Positions 45,634 through 54,325 of a DNA stretch of 64,000 nucleotides are shown here, in pieces; within the stretch, counting starts at the first letter, position 1, and each line of letters begins with the position of its first letter. The position numbers and the translations under genes are program-made. The stretch is from Rossellomorea arthrocnemi. GTDB lineage: Bacteria > Bacillota > Bacilli > Bacillales > Bacillaceae_B. Location: NCBI RefSeq assembly GCF_904424705.1, contig NZ_CAJGBF010000019.1:1-64000 (forward strand), read 5' to 3'. Under the pieces are notes generated by a model, which saw only the letters and a list, made by a program, of their open reading frames with translations, was not told where the DNA came from and searched no databases.

Positions 45634-46107
45634 ATGCCAACAAAAGATGACAATTGGAAAAAAGATCGAATCGGATCTGCCCATTCTGGCCGTAATCCCA
45701 TGGTCCTGTCCAACATGAAAAGTGGGTTCGCCGTAATGGGGGATACACAATTTCTGCCCGGGTATTGTGTCTTGCTACCATACGTTGAAGTGAGTTCTTT
45801 GAACGATTTGAGTATGAAACATAGAACTGATTATTTGCTTGATATGAGCATTATTGGAGACGTCGTAACAGAAGTGTGTAAGCCGAAAAGGATCAATTAT
45901 TCGATTTACGGAAATTCAGATGCTTTTTTACATGCTCACATTTTTCCGAGATACGAATGGGAAGGGAAAGACTATATAACTAAACCGGTGTGGAACTATT
46001 CTCAGGATCACTGGATCGATGGTGGTTACTTGTATTCGGAGAAAAAACATTTGAAATTAAGAAAGAAACTGATGGAGTGTTTTCGAGAAAAGGGCTACAC
46101 GTTATAG
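45634..46107 (+). CDS. HIT-like protein (HxHxxP)
   Basis: A 157-aa protein of the HIT/Ap4A-phosphorylase type fold: NPMVLSNMKSGFAVMGD and GYCVLLPYVEV form the sheet, and the active site reads LHAHIFPRY (His100, His102). The usual third His of HxHxH is Phe, so it is an atypical member. It may hydrolyse or transfer nucleoside phosphates. ATG after AAGGAGATAA. Confidence 0.75.
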   Translation: MPTKDDNWKKDRIGSAHSGRNPMVLSNMKSGFAVMGDTQFLPGYCVLLPYVEVSSLNDLSMKHRTDYLLDMSIIGDVVTEVCKPKRINYSIYGNSDAFLHAHIFPRYEWEGKDYITKPVWNYSQDHWIDGGYLYSEKKHLKLRKKLMECFREKGYTL

Positions 46108-46128
46108 ATATTTAAAAGGGGGATTTGT

Positions 46129-47154
46129 ATGAAGAATCCAAAATGGCTGTGGTTGCTTGGAATCATTTTCGTCCTTCTTACAGGATGCCAGGAATCCGAT
46201 CAAGCTGCACAACCTACTAATAAAAACGACTCTGCACTGAATGCGGATGTGGTGGATGAGCACGGTGGCATTTCAGGATTGGATAAAATGGAGAACTATT
46301 TTCAGCAGGTAGGAAAGAAAGAAAAAGGAGATTTGAGAGTAGTATCCTACACGATTGAGGGAGATCCCATACTCACGGATTTAGCTTACGATGGGAAACA
46401 GATAGAGGTGAAACATGACTCAACTAGAGATCAATATGGCAGTGGCGGGGTGGACACCTTTCAATGCGGAAAATTAAAACGGGAAGAGAATCCTACCAAT
46501 CTGTCTTATTATCTTACAGATTGTGATGGAGTACAGGGGAATATGTGGGATATTCTTACGGCTTCGTATGATGTACAGCGACAGGATGTTTTTGAAGTGG
46601 AGTTAAGGTACGGTAAAGAAGGTGAAAAACAAACGATCGAACTGAATGATGAGGATAAGCAGGAGGTCTATAAGCAGCTGGTGTTGGCGAATTATTTAAA
46701 TTCCAAGCCTGAGAGTGATGAATGCCCTAAAGAAAAACAGGCGGACAATTACTTCATGAAAGTGAGGATAAATGGAGGCAATCACACGCTTAACTGGAAT
46801 GCCTGCGGATCTCATGAACGTTCGAAGCCGTTCACTGATATTGCTGAGTACATTATTCATGCATCCCAAAATCCTGCGAAAAGCAATGAAAATGTCATTT
46901 ACGGTTACATCATGGAGGTGAAGGAAAATCAAATCCTAATTGGTAAAGATTTAACTGCCACCGATTTAGTGTCACTGGAAAAGGTGAAAGGGGAAGAGTT
47001 ATCGAATTTTAATATTACTTTTTTATATGTAGAAACAGAAGACGCCGAAGAATTTTCAGAGGGAGACAAAATTGTCATGAAAGTCGATGAGGTGTTGGAG
47101 GGAGGTTCTCCTGGGAGGGTCAGGGCAAGTGATATTAAGAAGATAACTGAATAG
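46129..47154 (+). CDS. Lipoprotein with DUF4362 and DUF3221 (YobA-like) domains
   Basis: A 341-aa lipid-anchored protein, lipobox LLTGC (Cys20). The N-terminal domain (VVDEHGGISGLDKMENYFQQ to about residue 150) fits DUF4362. The last 100 residues (IYGYIMEVKENQILIGKDLT to VRASDIKKITE) form a small OB-like barrel as in DUF3221/YobA. Two Cys in DTFQCGKL and YLTDCDG may pair. ATG after AAAGGGGGA. Function unknown. A weak hairpin, ATAGGTAA/TTACCTAT, follows the stop. Confidence 0.75.
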   Translation: MKNPKWLWLLGIIFVLLTGCQESDQAAQPTNKNDSALNADVVDEHGGISGLDKMENYFQQVGKKEKGDLRVVSYTIEGDPILTDLAYDGKQIEVKHDSTRDQYGSGGVDTFQCGKLKREENPTNLSYYLTDCDGVQGNMWDILTASYDVQRQDVFEVELRYGKEGEKQTIELNDEDKQEVYKQLVLANYLNSKPESDECPKEKQADNYFMKVRINGGNHTLNWNACGSHERSKPFTDIAEYIIHASQNPAKSNENVIYGYIMEVKENQILIGKDLTATDLVSLEKVKGEELSNFNITFLYVETEDAEEFSEGDKIVMKVDEVLEGGSPGRVRASDIKKITE

Positions 47155-47352
47155 AAATAGGTAATGATCAGCCTTACCTATATCGTTATCCTACGAAAAT
47201 ATTGAGATGTCCAATCGGATTTGAAATAATTGGTACAGGAGATGGGCATTAAAGGAGTGAGTTTCATCAAGGATTCTCCATAGGGGGGATAAAACGAGGC
47301 GTATGTTTTATAAAGTGGGAGAGGTTAAACTTGGTGAAAGGAAGTGTACGCA

Positions 47353-47985
47353 ATGGTACATACAGTTACTAAAGGTGACTTGCGTGGTACGGCTTCGGGT
47401 GTTCTATTCATGGCGTTTTTCGGTACTTTATGGTCGTATACAGGAGTCATGGGGCTGCAAGGATGGGGAAGCCCCTGGTTATTAATCGTTGCTTTAGCAA
47501 TCGGAATATTGTTAGTCGTCGGTGGGTTCTCATTAATCTCCGCATCGAAGGAGTTTCCTCAAGGGACGTCGATCCACAACGGGAACGACGGCAGGAAAAT
47601 GAGAATGTGGTTTAACATCATTTTCGCTGGGGAGGGGATAGCAATCGGAATCGCAATCGGTGTGTGCAATGCTGTCGGACATCAGGAATATATCCCTCTC
47701 ATTATTGCCATCATTGTCGGTCTTCATTTTCTCCCATTGGCACGGCTGTTCCGGGTCAGCATTTATTATTATACTGGCTTATTACTATGTGTGGTTCCTG
47801 TTATTACCTGGCTTTTCATTCCTGAGACTGTTACATTGAATGGTCAGCAGCTCGATGCATATATGTCTGTCGTCGGTTTAGGATCGGCATTGATTCTATG
47901 GGTGACGAGCCTTGCCATATGGATGACAGGCAGAAGATTAATAGGACTTGTTCCTGATCCGTTGACAAACGATATGACTCATTAG
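47353..47985 (+). CDS. Hypothetical polytopic membrane protein
   Basis: A 210-aa protein with about six or seven helices (LFMAFFGTLWSYTGVMGL, LLIVALAIGILLVVGGFSLI, FNIIFAGEGIAIGIAIGVC, YIPLIIAIIVGLHFLPLARLF, then three more). It resembles unnamed Bacillus membrane proteins of unknown role. ATG 47353 sits nine bases after AAAGGAA; GTG 47344 overlaps that SD. It stands alone. Confidence 0.7.
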   Translation: MVHTVTKGDLRGTASGVLFMAFFGTLWSYTGVMGLQGWGSPWLLIVALAIGILLVVGGFSLISASKEFPQGTSIHNGNDGRKMRMWFNIIFAGEGIAIGIAIGVCNAVGHQEYIPLIIAIIVGLHFLPLARLFRVSIYYYTGLLLCVVPVITWLFIPETVTLNGQQLDAYMSVVGLGSALILWVTSLAIWMTGRRLIGLVPDPLTNDMTH

Positions 47986-48111
47986 TATTTATTGAAACAT
48001 CCCGGCAGCGGAGAAGTCCTTCCATTGCAGGGGTGTTTATTCGTTTCAGCTTGAAGATTCGAAATATTTATGAAATAATTACCATTACCAGTAAAAGAAA
48101 GGAAGGAAGCT

Positions 48112-48150
48112 ATGGTTCCGATCATTTTTCAAAAGCCCTTCGATCATTAG
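48112..48150 (+). CDS. Possible leader peptide (12 aa) upstream of MFS exporter
   Basis: ATG 48112 follows AAAGGAAGGAAG (48098-48109) and encodes MVPIIFQKPFDH before TAG 48148. The spacing to the SD is short but acceptable. Its position just ahead of a hairpin that covers the SD of an MFS exporter suggests a ribosome-stalling leader. This is inference from layout. Confidence 0.4.
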   Translation: MVPIIFQKPFDH

Positions 48151-48174
48151 ACCTCATGCATTGTGTGGAAACCG

Positions 48175-48234
48175 CCTTAAGGTTAGCGAATTACCACGGG
48201 TTATTTGCTAATGATTAAAGGAGGATTTCCATAG
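48175..48234 (+). promoter_or_regulatory. Hairpin over the SD of the MFS exporter
   Basis: CCTTAA (48175-48180) can pair with TTAAAGG (48215-48221, one bulge), and TTAGCGAAT (48183-48191) with ATTTGCTAA (48203-48211). The SD of the next gene, AAAGGAGG at 48217-48224, is partly locked in the lower stem. Confidence 0.5.
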
Positions 48235-49449
48235 ATGAATAAACAACTAATGATACTGTTGACAGGCAGAATCATCACAAATTTTGCTGACAGCTTTTAC
48301 ATGATTGCGACGATCTGGTATGTGAAATCAGCTACGTCTTCCCCCTTTTTAATCGGGCTTGCAAGTGCAGTGGCGATTCTGCCCGTAACGATTCAATTTC
48401 TGTACGGTCCGGTTATCGATCGTTTTTCAAAGCGGAAGATTCTTTATGTTGCCATGCTTGGTCAGGGGGCGTTGGTCGGCGTCATCGCTGTCTTGTATTA
48501 TACGAATCTATTATGGCTGCCACTGTTATTCACATTGATGTTTGTGGCCCTTTCGTTATCGGAATGTACCTTCCCGACTGAAAGTGCCCTGATTGAAAGC
48601 CTGACTCCCCGTGAACAGCTTACAAAGGTGAACTCGATTTTTGCCTTTTCTTATCAAACCCTTGATATCATATGTGATGCTGTATCGGGGATCCTGATCG
48701 CTTTTATTGGATTAGGTTTGATTTATGTGGCAAATAGCGTTTTATTGATCGGGACGGGACTGCTGTTTTTATTTTACTTAAACGTTCCTAAGTCGAAAAA
48801 GGAAACGGAAGGGCGAACGGTTCATTTCATTAAACAGTATAAGGAAGATTTCAAAGAAGGATTTTTAGTCGTGAAAAAACGTCAGACACTTCTAAGCATC
48901 GTGTTCGGTATCATCGGGATGAACGTGATGGCGACCATGGGGATTGCCATGCTCCCTGTCATCTCGGATTCATCTGCGGAATACGGATTCTGGTTGACGG
49001 CCATGTCTTTAGGCACTCTGATAGGGACCATCCTATCCAGTAAGGTAGAGAAATTTGCCCTTAATCGCAGTTTGCCGCTACTGTCATTATGGTCCGGGAT
49101 ATGTTGGATGCTGACGTTTGTATGGAAGGACGCTTCGATTCTGCCTTATTTATTGTTTGCTCTATCATGGGCGGGGATTGGCATCATAGGGATTTATGTG
49201 CAAACATTGATTCAGGTCAATCTGCCACAGGGATATATTGGGATCGGGTTTGCCTTCATTTCTTCATTGCTAGGGTCCTTAAGTCCCTTAGGGTATCTTC
49301 TCGGAGGGGTGATCGGAGAGTACACTTCTGGAAGTTTCCTTTTGGGAATGTCAGGTGTGGGTTACCTGACATTTGCCTTGTACTTCAGGATGAATCCTAA
49401 GTTGAGAAAGTTGAACAAACCATTAAACGTCCGTTTTGAAGATTCGTGA
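48235..49449 (+). CDS. MFS exporter (EntS/Mef-like)
   Basis: A 404-aa 12-helix transporter of the MFS_3 group (enterobactin exporter EntS, macrolide Mef). It shows FADSFYMIATIWYVKSATSS in TM1, the loop YGPVIDRFSKRKILYV (motif A), and ECTFPTESALIESLTPREQL before TM5. Likely exports a siderophore, macrolide or similar compound. ATG after AAAGGAGG, an SD that can fold into an upstream hairpin behind a small leader ORF. Confidence 0.85.
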   Translation: MNKQLMILLTGRIITNFADSFYMIATIWYVKSATSSPFLIGLASAVAILPVTIQFLYGPVIDRFSKRKILYVAMLGQGALVGVIAVLYYTNLLWLPLLFTLMFVALSLSECTFPTESALIESLTPREQLTKVNSIFAFSYQTLDIICDAVSGILIAFIGLGLIYVANSVLLIGTGLLFLFYLNVPKSKKETEGRTVHFIKQYKEDFKEGFLVVKKRQTLLSIVFGIIGMNVMATMGIAMLPVISDSSAEYGFWLTAMSLGTLIGTILSSKVEKFALNRSLPLLSLWSGICWMLTFVWKDASILPYLLFALSWAGIGIIGIYVQTLIQVNLPQGYIGIGFAFISSLLGSLSPLGYLLGGVIGEYTSGSFLLGMSGVGYLTFALYFRMNPKLRKLNKPLNVRFEDS

Positions 49450-49596
49450 TTTATCAGGTTTCCCGAGTTGGGAAGCCTTTTTTCAAAGCTGAAAAGGGCT
49501 GTAAGCTGGTATTGTTTTTATAGATCGATTAAAACTAGTATATATGTATTTTTTATACAATTGAGGTCGGTGTGGGTATGGATAATTTTGGAATTT

Positions 49597-49706
49597 GGCG
49601 CAATTATAGATGGAAATGACGCAATTAATGCCGTTTTTGACGCAATTATCAAAAAAATGACGCAATAAATTACATTTTGACGCAATTCTAATGAAAAATG
49701 ACGCAA
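49597..49706. repeat. Short tandem array, 20-21 bp pitch, core TGACGCAATT
   Basis: GACGCAA (first unit GGCGCAA) occurs at 49597, 49618, 49639, 49659, 49679 and 49700, with steps of 21, 21, 20, 20 and 21. Each core is followed by TT/TA and an AT-rich spacer ending in AAAT or TTTT. The array lies in the convergent gap 49450-49836 between the MFS exporter and ytrI; the rest of the gap holds no gene. Confidence 0.82.
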
Positions 49707-49836
49707 TCAAGGCAAATGAGAGGGCTGGAGCTAATTGAAATGCCAGTCAGCAAAGCCAATGAACCGAAATAACCAATCTCATCCACAAAATGAACAAAAA
49801 AAAGAACCCGTCACCCGACAGGTTCACCCAACAAAT

Positions 49837-50343
49837 CTAATCATCCTCATACTGCAATTCCAACGTAATTTGCGTAGTCGTATAAAAGTACATTTCCTTC
49901 ACTTTCAATCGGAAGTTTTTATCATTCAGCTTGACGGTTTTATTTTCAATTATTTTTTTGATGAGTTCTTTATTCCCGAACACCGTTTCCAAGTCCTTGG
50001 TCAGTAGGCTCCGCAAATCTTCACTCAACTTATCCTCGGTTTCGTGGATACTAAGCAATTCCACTTTTGTTTTCGTATTGTTAATGATCTTCACCTTAAC
50101 TTCCTGAATGGTTAGTTCGTCTTCGTTTTCCTGGTTCAATTGTTTATATTCTTCCTGCAGGTAGGACAGGGTGTGTTTCAGTTTGCTGATGTCATTTTTT
50201 TGTTCTTCTATTTTTTGGGCCTGTTTTTCATGCATGGTGCCGAACATGAATAAGAAGATCATCCAGCTGATGATGCCTCCCACGACCATCCCTGCGAAGA
50301 AACGCTGCCAGGAGGGTAGCCGGTAGAAAGGGGGGATCCTCAT
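49837..50343 (-). CDS. ytrI: Sporulation membrane protein YtrI
   Basis: A 168-aa protein. The start MRIPPFYRLPSWQRFFAGMV with one helix at about 15-35 is the YtrI hallmark. A coiled coil follows (EKQAQKIEEQKNDISKLKHT), then a beta-rich extracytoplasmic domain. YtrH and YtrI are made in the mother cell under sigma-E and help spore integrity in B. subtilis. ATG 50343 overlaps the ytrH stop (ATGA), so the long frame from 50421 is not used. It ends in the gap with the TGACGCAATT array. Confidence 0.87.
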   Translation of the reverse strand: MRIPPFYRLPSWQRFFAGMVVGGIISWMIFLFMFGTMHEKQAQKIEEQKNDISKLKHTLSYLQEEYKQLNQENEDELTIQEVKVKIINNTKTKVELLSIHETEDKLSEDLRSLLTKDLETVFGNKELIKKIIENKTVKLNDKNFRLKVKEMYFYTTTQITLELQYEDD

Positions 50344-50675
50344 GACGGCATATGCTCCTGGGTGAGCCAGGTAATGATCATGGCCGCCGTGTTTGCTCCT
50401 CCGAGGGCAGACAAGATCCATAGGAATTGTTTGAAAAGTTCTTTTGTTTCCCCGTTCAGAAAGCCTTTTTCAAAGCTGTATACTGTATCGAATGTGCCCC
50501 CGATAGCTGCAATGATGGCCCAGATGCGCAGGAAATCGGATAGTCGTCTCATTTCAATGAATAAAGGCTGCCCCATGGCAAAAGACGCCAAGCCCCCAAG
50601 CAGTGATCCCCCAAGCAATACCCCCATAGCGATAAAGAAGCTTTTGAATAATTCGGGAAAGAAAGCTTCTGCCAT
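50340..50675 (-). CDS. ytrH: Sporulation membrane protein YtrH
   Basis: A 111-aa membrane protein with three helices (SFFIAMGVLLGGSLLGGLAS; IWAIIAAIGGTFDTVYSF; FLWILSALGGANTAAMIITW). Matches the YtrH family in length and in the GGTFDTVYSFEKGFLNGE loop. It is first gene of the ytrHI pair. ATG after GATGGAGATG. A sigma-E-like promoter lies about 35 bp upstream. Confidence 0.88.
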   Translation of the reverse strand: MAEAFFPELFKSFFIAMGVLLGGSLLGGLASFAMGQPLFIEMRRLSDFLRIWAIIAAIGGTFDTVYSFEKGFLNGETKELFKQFLWILSALGGANTAAMIITWLTQEHMPS

Positions 50676-50710
50676 TTCATCATCTCCATCTATTACGTGT
50701 CTTTACGATA

Positions 50711-50739
50711 ACTATATGGGACAAGGGGGCAAGATATGA
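50711..50739 (-). promoter_or_regulatory. Sigma-E-like promoter of ytrHI
   Basis: On the minus strand TCATATCT, 13 bp, then CATATAGT (the complement of 50711-50718). This is close to the sigma-E pattern (about ATATT, 13-15 bp, CATACAnT). It agrees with the known mother-cell expression of ytrHI. Confidence 0.6.
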
Positions 50740-50812
50740 GGGAGAACATATTTTCTTTTTTGCAGTTTCTTTCCTATAATAAAAGTATATTAAGAAAAAG
50801 GTTGTGCATAAC

Positions 50813-53800
50813 ATGTCATTTGTTCATTTACAAATAGCGAGTGCCTATAGTCTCTTGTCTAGCACGATATCGATAAATGGACTTGTACATAAAGCGAAGA
50901 ATTCCGGGTATAAAGCATTGGCTTTGACCGATAAGAATATGATGTATGCCGCCATCCCTTTTTATAAGGCGTGTTTAAAAGAAAAGATCAAACCGATCAT
51001 CGGGTTGACCGCAGATATTGCGTCAGAGGAAAGCTCATATCCTCTTGTTCTCCTCGTGAAAAATCAAACGGGCTATCAGAATCTATTAAAAATCTCGAGT
51101 GCCATCGGGGCGAAGTCGAAAGACGGATTACCGTTAAAGTGGCTTTCTTCCTACAGTGAGGGTTTGATTGCCATCACTCCAGGCATCAAGGGAGAGATTG
51201 AAAGTCTGCTATTAAATGATGAAAGAGACAAAGCAAAAGAGTGCATCCACACCTACCAGCAGATGTTTGGTAGAGACTCCTTTTATGTAAGCATTCAAAA
51301 GCATGGAATTCCGTCTGAGGATACACTTATCCCCTTACTACAGCAGGTGGCTGAAGAGACAGGGGTGGAATTGGTTGCGACCAATGATGTCCAGTATCTC
51401 GACCAGGAAGATCATTTTGCCCATGAATGTATGGGTGCGATCCGGGACGGTGTGAAATTGTCTGAGGATGAACGGGACGTTCTTGGATCACAGGAGTATT
51501 ATTTCAAGAACAAGGATCAGATGGTTGAATTATTTTCTGATCATGTTGGGGCACTGGAAAACACGGTGAAGATAGCGGAGTGCTGTCATCTGACTATCCC
51601 TTTCCATCAGCAACTCCTGCCGAAATATCCTCTGCCTGAAGGAGTATCCGCCCTGGAGAAATTGACGTACCTTTGTGAAAAGGGGTTAAGTGAGCGGGTG
51701 GAATCGGTTTCTGATGAGTATATTGAGAGATTGGATTATGAGCTCGAAGTCATCGGGAGGATGGGGTTCAGTGATTACTTCCTGATTGTCTGGGATTTCA
51801 TGAAATATGCGAAGGAAAGAAAGATTTTGACCGGACCTGGACGTGGATCGGCAGCCGGTTCCCTCGTATCCTATGCCCTCAGCATCACAGATGTGGATCC
51901 CATTGAGCATCATCTGCTGTTTGAACGATTTTTGAATCCTGAACGGGTTTCCATGCCGGATATTGATATCGATTTCCCGGATCACAGACGGGACGAAGTG
52001 ATTGAATATGTGGAAGGGAAATACGGTAGTCTCCACGTCGCCCAGATCATTACGTTCGGGACATTTGCGGCCAAAGCGGCGCTTCGTGATACGGGACGTG
52101 TGTTCGGATTGAATATGAAGGAGCAGGAGCAGCTATCGAAGCTTGTGCCGAATCAGTTGGGTATCACTCTGAAGGAAGCTTATAGCAAGTCGAAGGGATT
52201 TCGTGAATGTGTGACGGGATCCGAACATTATAAGAGGTTATTTGAGACGGCATGCAAGCTCGAAGGACTTCCAAGGCACACCTCCACTCATGCTGCGGGC
52301 GTTGTAATGAGTGAAGGTCCATTGGTCCAGTGGGTCCCCATTCAAGGAAGTTCTTCCGGTATTCACCTCACACAGTTCTCCATGGATATATTGGAAGAGA
52401 TCGGATTGTTGAAGATGGATTTCCTTGGACTTCGCAATCTGAGTATATTGGAAAGAATCGTGAAGAATGTTCAAATGGGAACCGATCAATCATTCTCCAT
52501 TGATACGATCCCCATGAATGATGCGAAAACGTTCGAGCTATTGAGTAAAGGGCAAACGAACGGGATCTTTCAGCTTGAATCGGATGGGATGAGGAATGTT
52601 TTGAAAAAGCTGATGCCGAATTCCTTTGAAGACATTGTGGCGGTGAACGCCTTGTACCGTCCTGGCCCGATGGAGAATATCCCGATGTATATCAACAGGA
52701 AACATGGGAAAGAAGAGGTGGAATATCCCCACCCCGATTTGAAACCGATCCTTGAGAGGACTTACGGTGTCATTGTGTATCAGGAGCAGATTATGCAAAT
52801 CGCTTCGAAAATGGCTGGGTTCTCCCTCGGGGAAGCGGATCTCCTCAGAAGAGCCGTTTCCAAGAAGAAAAAAGATGTCCTGGATCAGGAAAGGGAGCAT
52901 TTTGTTTCCGGTTCCATCCGGAAAGGCTATAAGGAAGAAGTCGCCCATACGATTTATGACCTGATTGTCCGATTTGCCGACTACGGTTTCAATCGGTCAC
53001 ATGCCGTTGCGTATAGTATGATCGCTTATCAACTGGCTTACCTGAAAGCTCACTATCCCGGGTTCTTTCTATCGTCACTCCTGACATCCGTAGTCGGGAA
53101 TGAAACAAAGGTGGCTCAGTACATACGGGAAGCCACGCAGTACGATATTTCGATCCTGCCTCCGTCTATAAATACAAGTCAGTTTGTGTTTACTGTCGAA
53201 GGAAAGAATCGGATCCGTTACAGCATAGGGGCGATTAAAGGAATCGGAGCAGCTGCTTTGAAAGAAATCATCCGTGCGAGAAAAGAGAAACCGTTTCAGG
53301 ATTTGTTTGATTTCTGCATGAGGGTGTCTCAGAAGGCCATCAACCGGAAGATCCTTGAGAATCTCGTGCTTGCAGGGGCGTTTGATGAATTTGGAATCGA
53401 TCGTGCTACATTGCTTGCGAGTCTGGATGTGGCGACGCAGCATGCGGAACTCGTGAATCCCGAAGATGATCCTGATTTGTTCCATGAAGAAGAGGCATTT
53501 ATGTTAAAGCCGAAATATGTGGAAGTGGACGCTATGACCATTGATACGAAGCTTCAGTTTGAGAAGCAGGTCCTCGGACTTTACTTATCGGATCATCCCG
53601 TTTCTTCTTATCGTTCCTTGTTTCAGGAACTGGGACTGATTCAAATAGCTGATCTTGAGAAAGGAACAAAAATCAGACTTGGTGGCTATATTACCGCTGC
53701 TAAATCCATCCGGACCAAGAAGGGGGAAGTAATGGCTTTCCTCGAAATCGGTGATGAAAGCGGAGAGATGGAAGCTGTAGTGTTTCCGAATGTATACCGA

Positions 53801-54163
53801 AACAACATGCCTCTCTTGAAAGAAGGGAATATTCTACTATTCGGGGGTAATGTGGAAGATCGCAATGATAAACTGCAGTTCATCGTGAATCAGTTGGAAA
53901 CGATGGAAGAAGTTCAGGCAAGGGTAAATGAGAGCAGCCAAAAGCTCTATTTGAAAATCGCCGTGGATCAGGATGAAGAAGCTTGTATGGAACGGATTCA
54001 TCAAACCATTACCCGGTTCAAAGGGAAGACTCCGGTCATCGTTTACTATGAGCATACGAAAAAGAGTATAAGGCTTCCGGACCATCTGTGCATAAGTCCG
54101 TCACAAGAGGCTCTTAAGGAATTGCACCGTATTCTTGGCGGGGCAAATGTCATATTACAATAA
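50813..54163 (+). CDS. dnaE: DNA polymerase III subunit alpha DnaE
   Basis: A 1116-aa replicative polymerase that extends RNA primers before handover to PolC in Bacillus. N-terminal PHP domain (to about 200), palm with the catalytic MPDIDIDFPD and LLKMDFLGL, fingers, then helix-hairpin-helix and the OB fold LGGYITAAKSIRTKKG. The PHP metal ligands are largely replaced (VHLQIASAYS, LTDKNMM), so no nuclease activity is expected, as in B. subtilis DnaE. ATG 50813 (MSFVHLQ) is preferred over GTG 50804. It is divergent from ytrHI as in other bacilli. Confidence 0.95.
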   Translation: MSFVHLQIASAYSLLSSTISINGLVHKAKNSGYKALALTDKNMMYAAIPFYKACLKEKIKPIIGLTADIASEESSYPLVLLVKNQTGYQNLLKISSAIGAKSKDGLPLKWLSSYSEGLIAITPGIKGEIESLLLNDERDKAKECIHTYQQMFGRDSFYVSIQKHGIPSEDTLIPLLQQVAEETGVELVATNDVQYLDQEDHFAHECMGAIRDGVKLSEDERDVLGSQEYYFKNKDQMVELFSDHVGALENTVKIAECCHLTIPFHQQLLPKYPLPEGVSALEKLTYLCEKGLSERVESVSDEYIERLDYELEVIGRMGFSDYFLIVWDFMKYAKERKILTGPGRGSAAGSLVSYALSITDVDPIEHHLLFERFLNPERVSMPDIDIDFPDHRRDEVIEYVEGKYGSLHVAQIITFGTFAAKAALRDTGRVFGLNMKEQEQLSKLVPNQLGITLKEAYSKSKGFRECVTGSEHYKRLFETACKLEGLPRHTSTHAAGVVMSEGPLVQWVPIQGSSSGIHLTQFSMDILEEIGLLKMDFLGLRNLSILERIVKNVQMGTDQSFSIDTIPMNDAKTFELLSKGQTNGIFQLESDGMRNVLKKLMPNSFEDIVAVNALYRPGPMENIPMYINRKHGKEEVEYPHPDLKPILERTYGVIVYQEQIMQIASKMAGFSLGEADLLRRAVSKKKKDVLDQEREHFVSGSIRKGYKEEVAHTIYDLIVRFADYGFNRSHAVAYSMIAYQLAYLKAHYPGFFLSSLLTSVVGNETKVAQYIREATQYDISILPPSINTSQFVFTVEGKNRIRYSIGAIKGIGAAALKEIIRARKEKPFQDLFDFCMRVSQKAINRKILENLVLAGAFDEFGIDRATLLASLDVATQHAELVNPEDDPDLFHEEEAFMLKPKYVEVDAMTIDTKLQFEKQVLGLYLSDHPVSSYRSLFQELGLIQIADLEKGTKIRLGGYITAAKSIRTKKGEVMAFLEIGDESGEMEAVVFPNVYRNNMPLLKEGNILLFGGNVEDRNDKLQFIVNQLETMEEVQARVNESSQKLYLKIAVDQDEEACMERIHQTITRFKGKTPVIVYYEHTKKSIRLPDHLCISPSQEALKELHRILGGANVILQ

Positions 54164-54208
54164 CATACTTTACTAAAATCGATATTTATATTATTGTTTA
54201 ATAGAAAA

Positions 54209-54225
54209 AGGTGGTCAGACCACCT
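54209..54225. promoter_or_regulatory. FadR/GntR-type operator
   Basis: AGGTGGTCAGACCACCT, a palindrome with core TGGTCAGACCA. It matches the pattern of FadR and PdhR operators (TGGTNNNACCA). It lies 100 bp before the malic enzyme gene, whose downstream partner encodes a FadR-type regulator. Confidence 0.7.
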
Positions 54226-54325
54226 CTGAACTTATTATATTTACTTATTATTTTTACATTTAAAAGATTCGTCTGTGCACGTATCGATCTATAGCATGTA
54301 AAAGAATCAGAAGGAGTGAGTCAAT

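Noticed and set aside
49735-50007. 90-codon plus-strand ORF opposite ytrI
   Set aside because: It is antisense to a recognised sporulation gene and has no SD.
50813-51400. Loss of PHP metal ligands in DnaE as a novelty
   Set aside because: A degenerate PHP domain is already known for the B. subtilis type DnaE, so this is expected.
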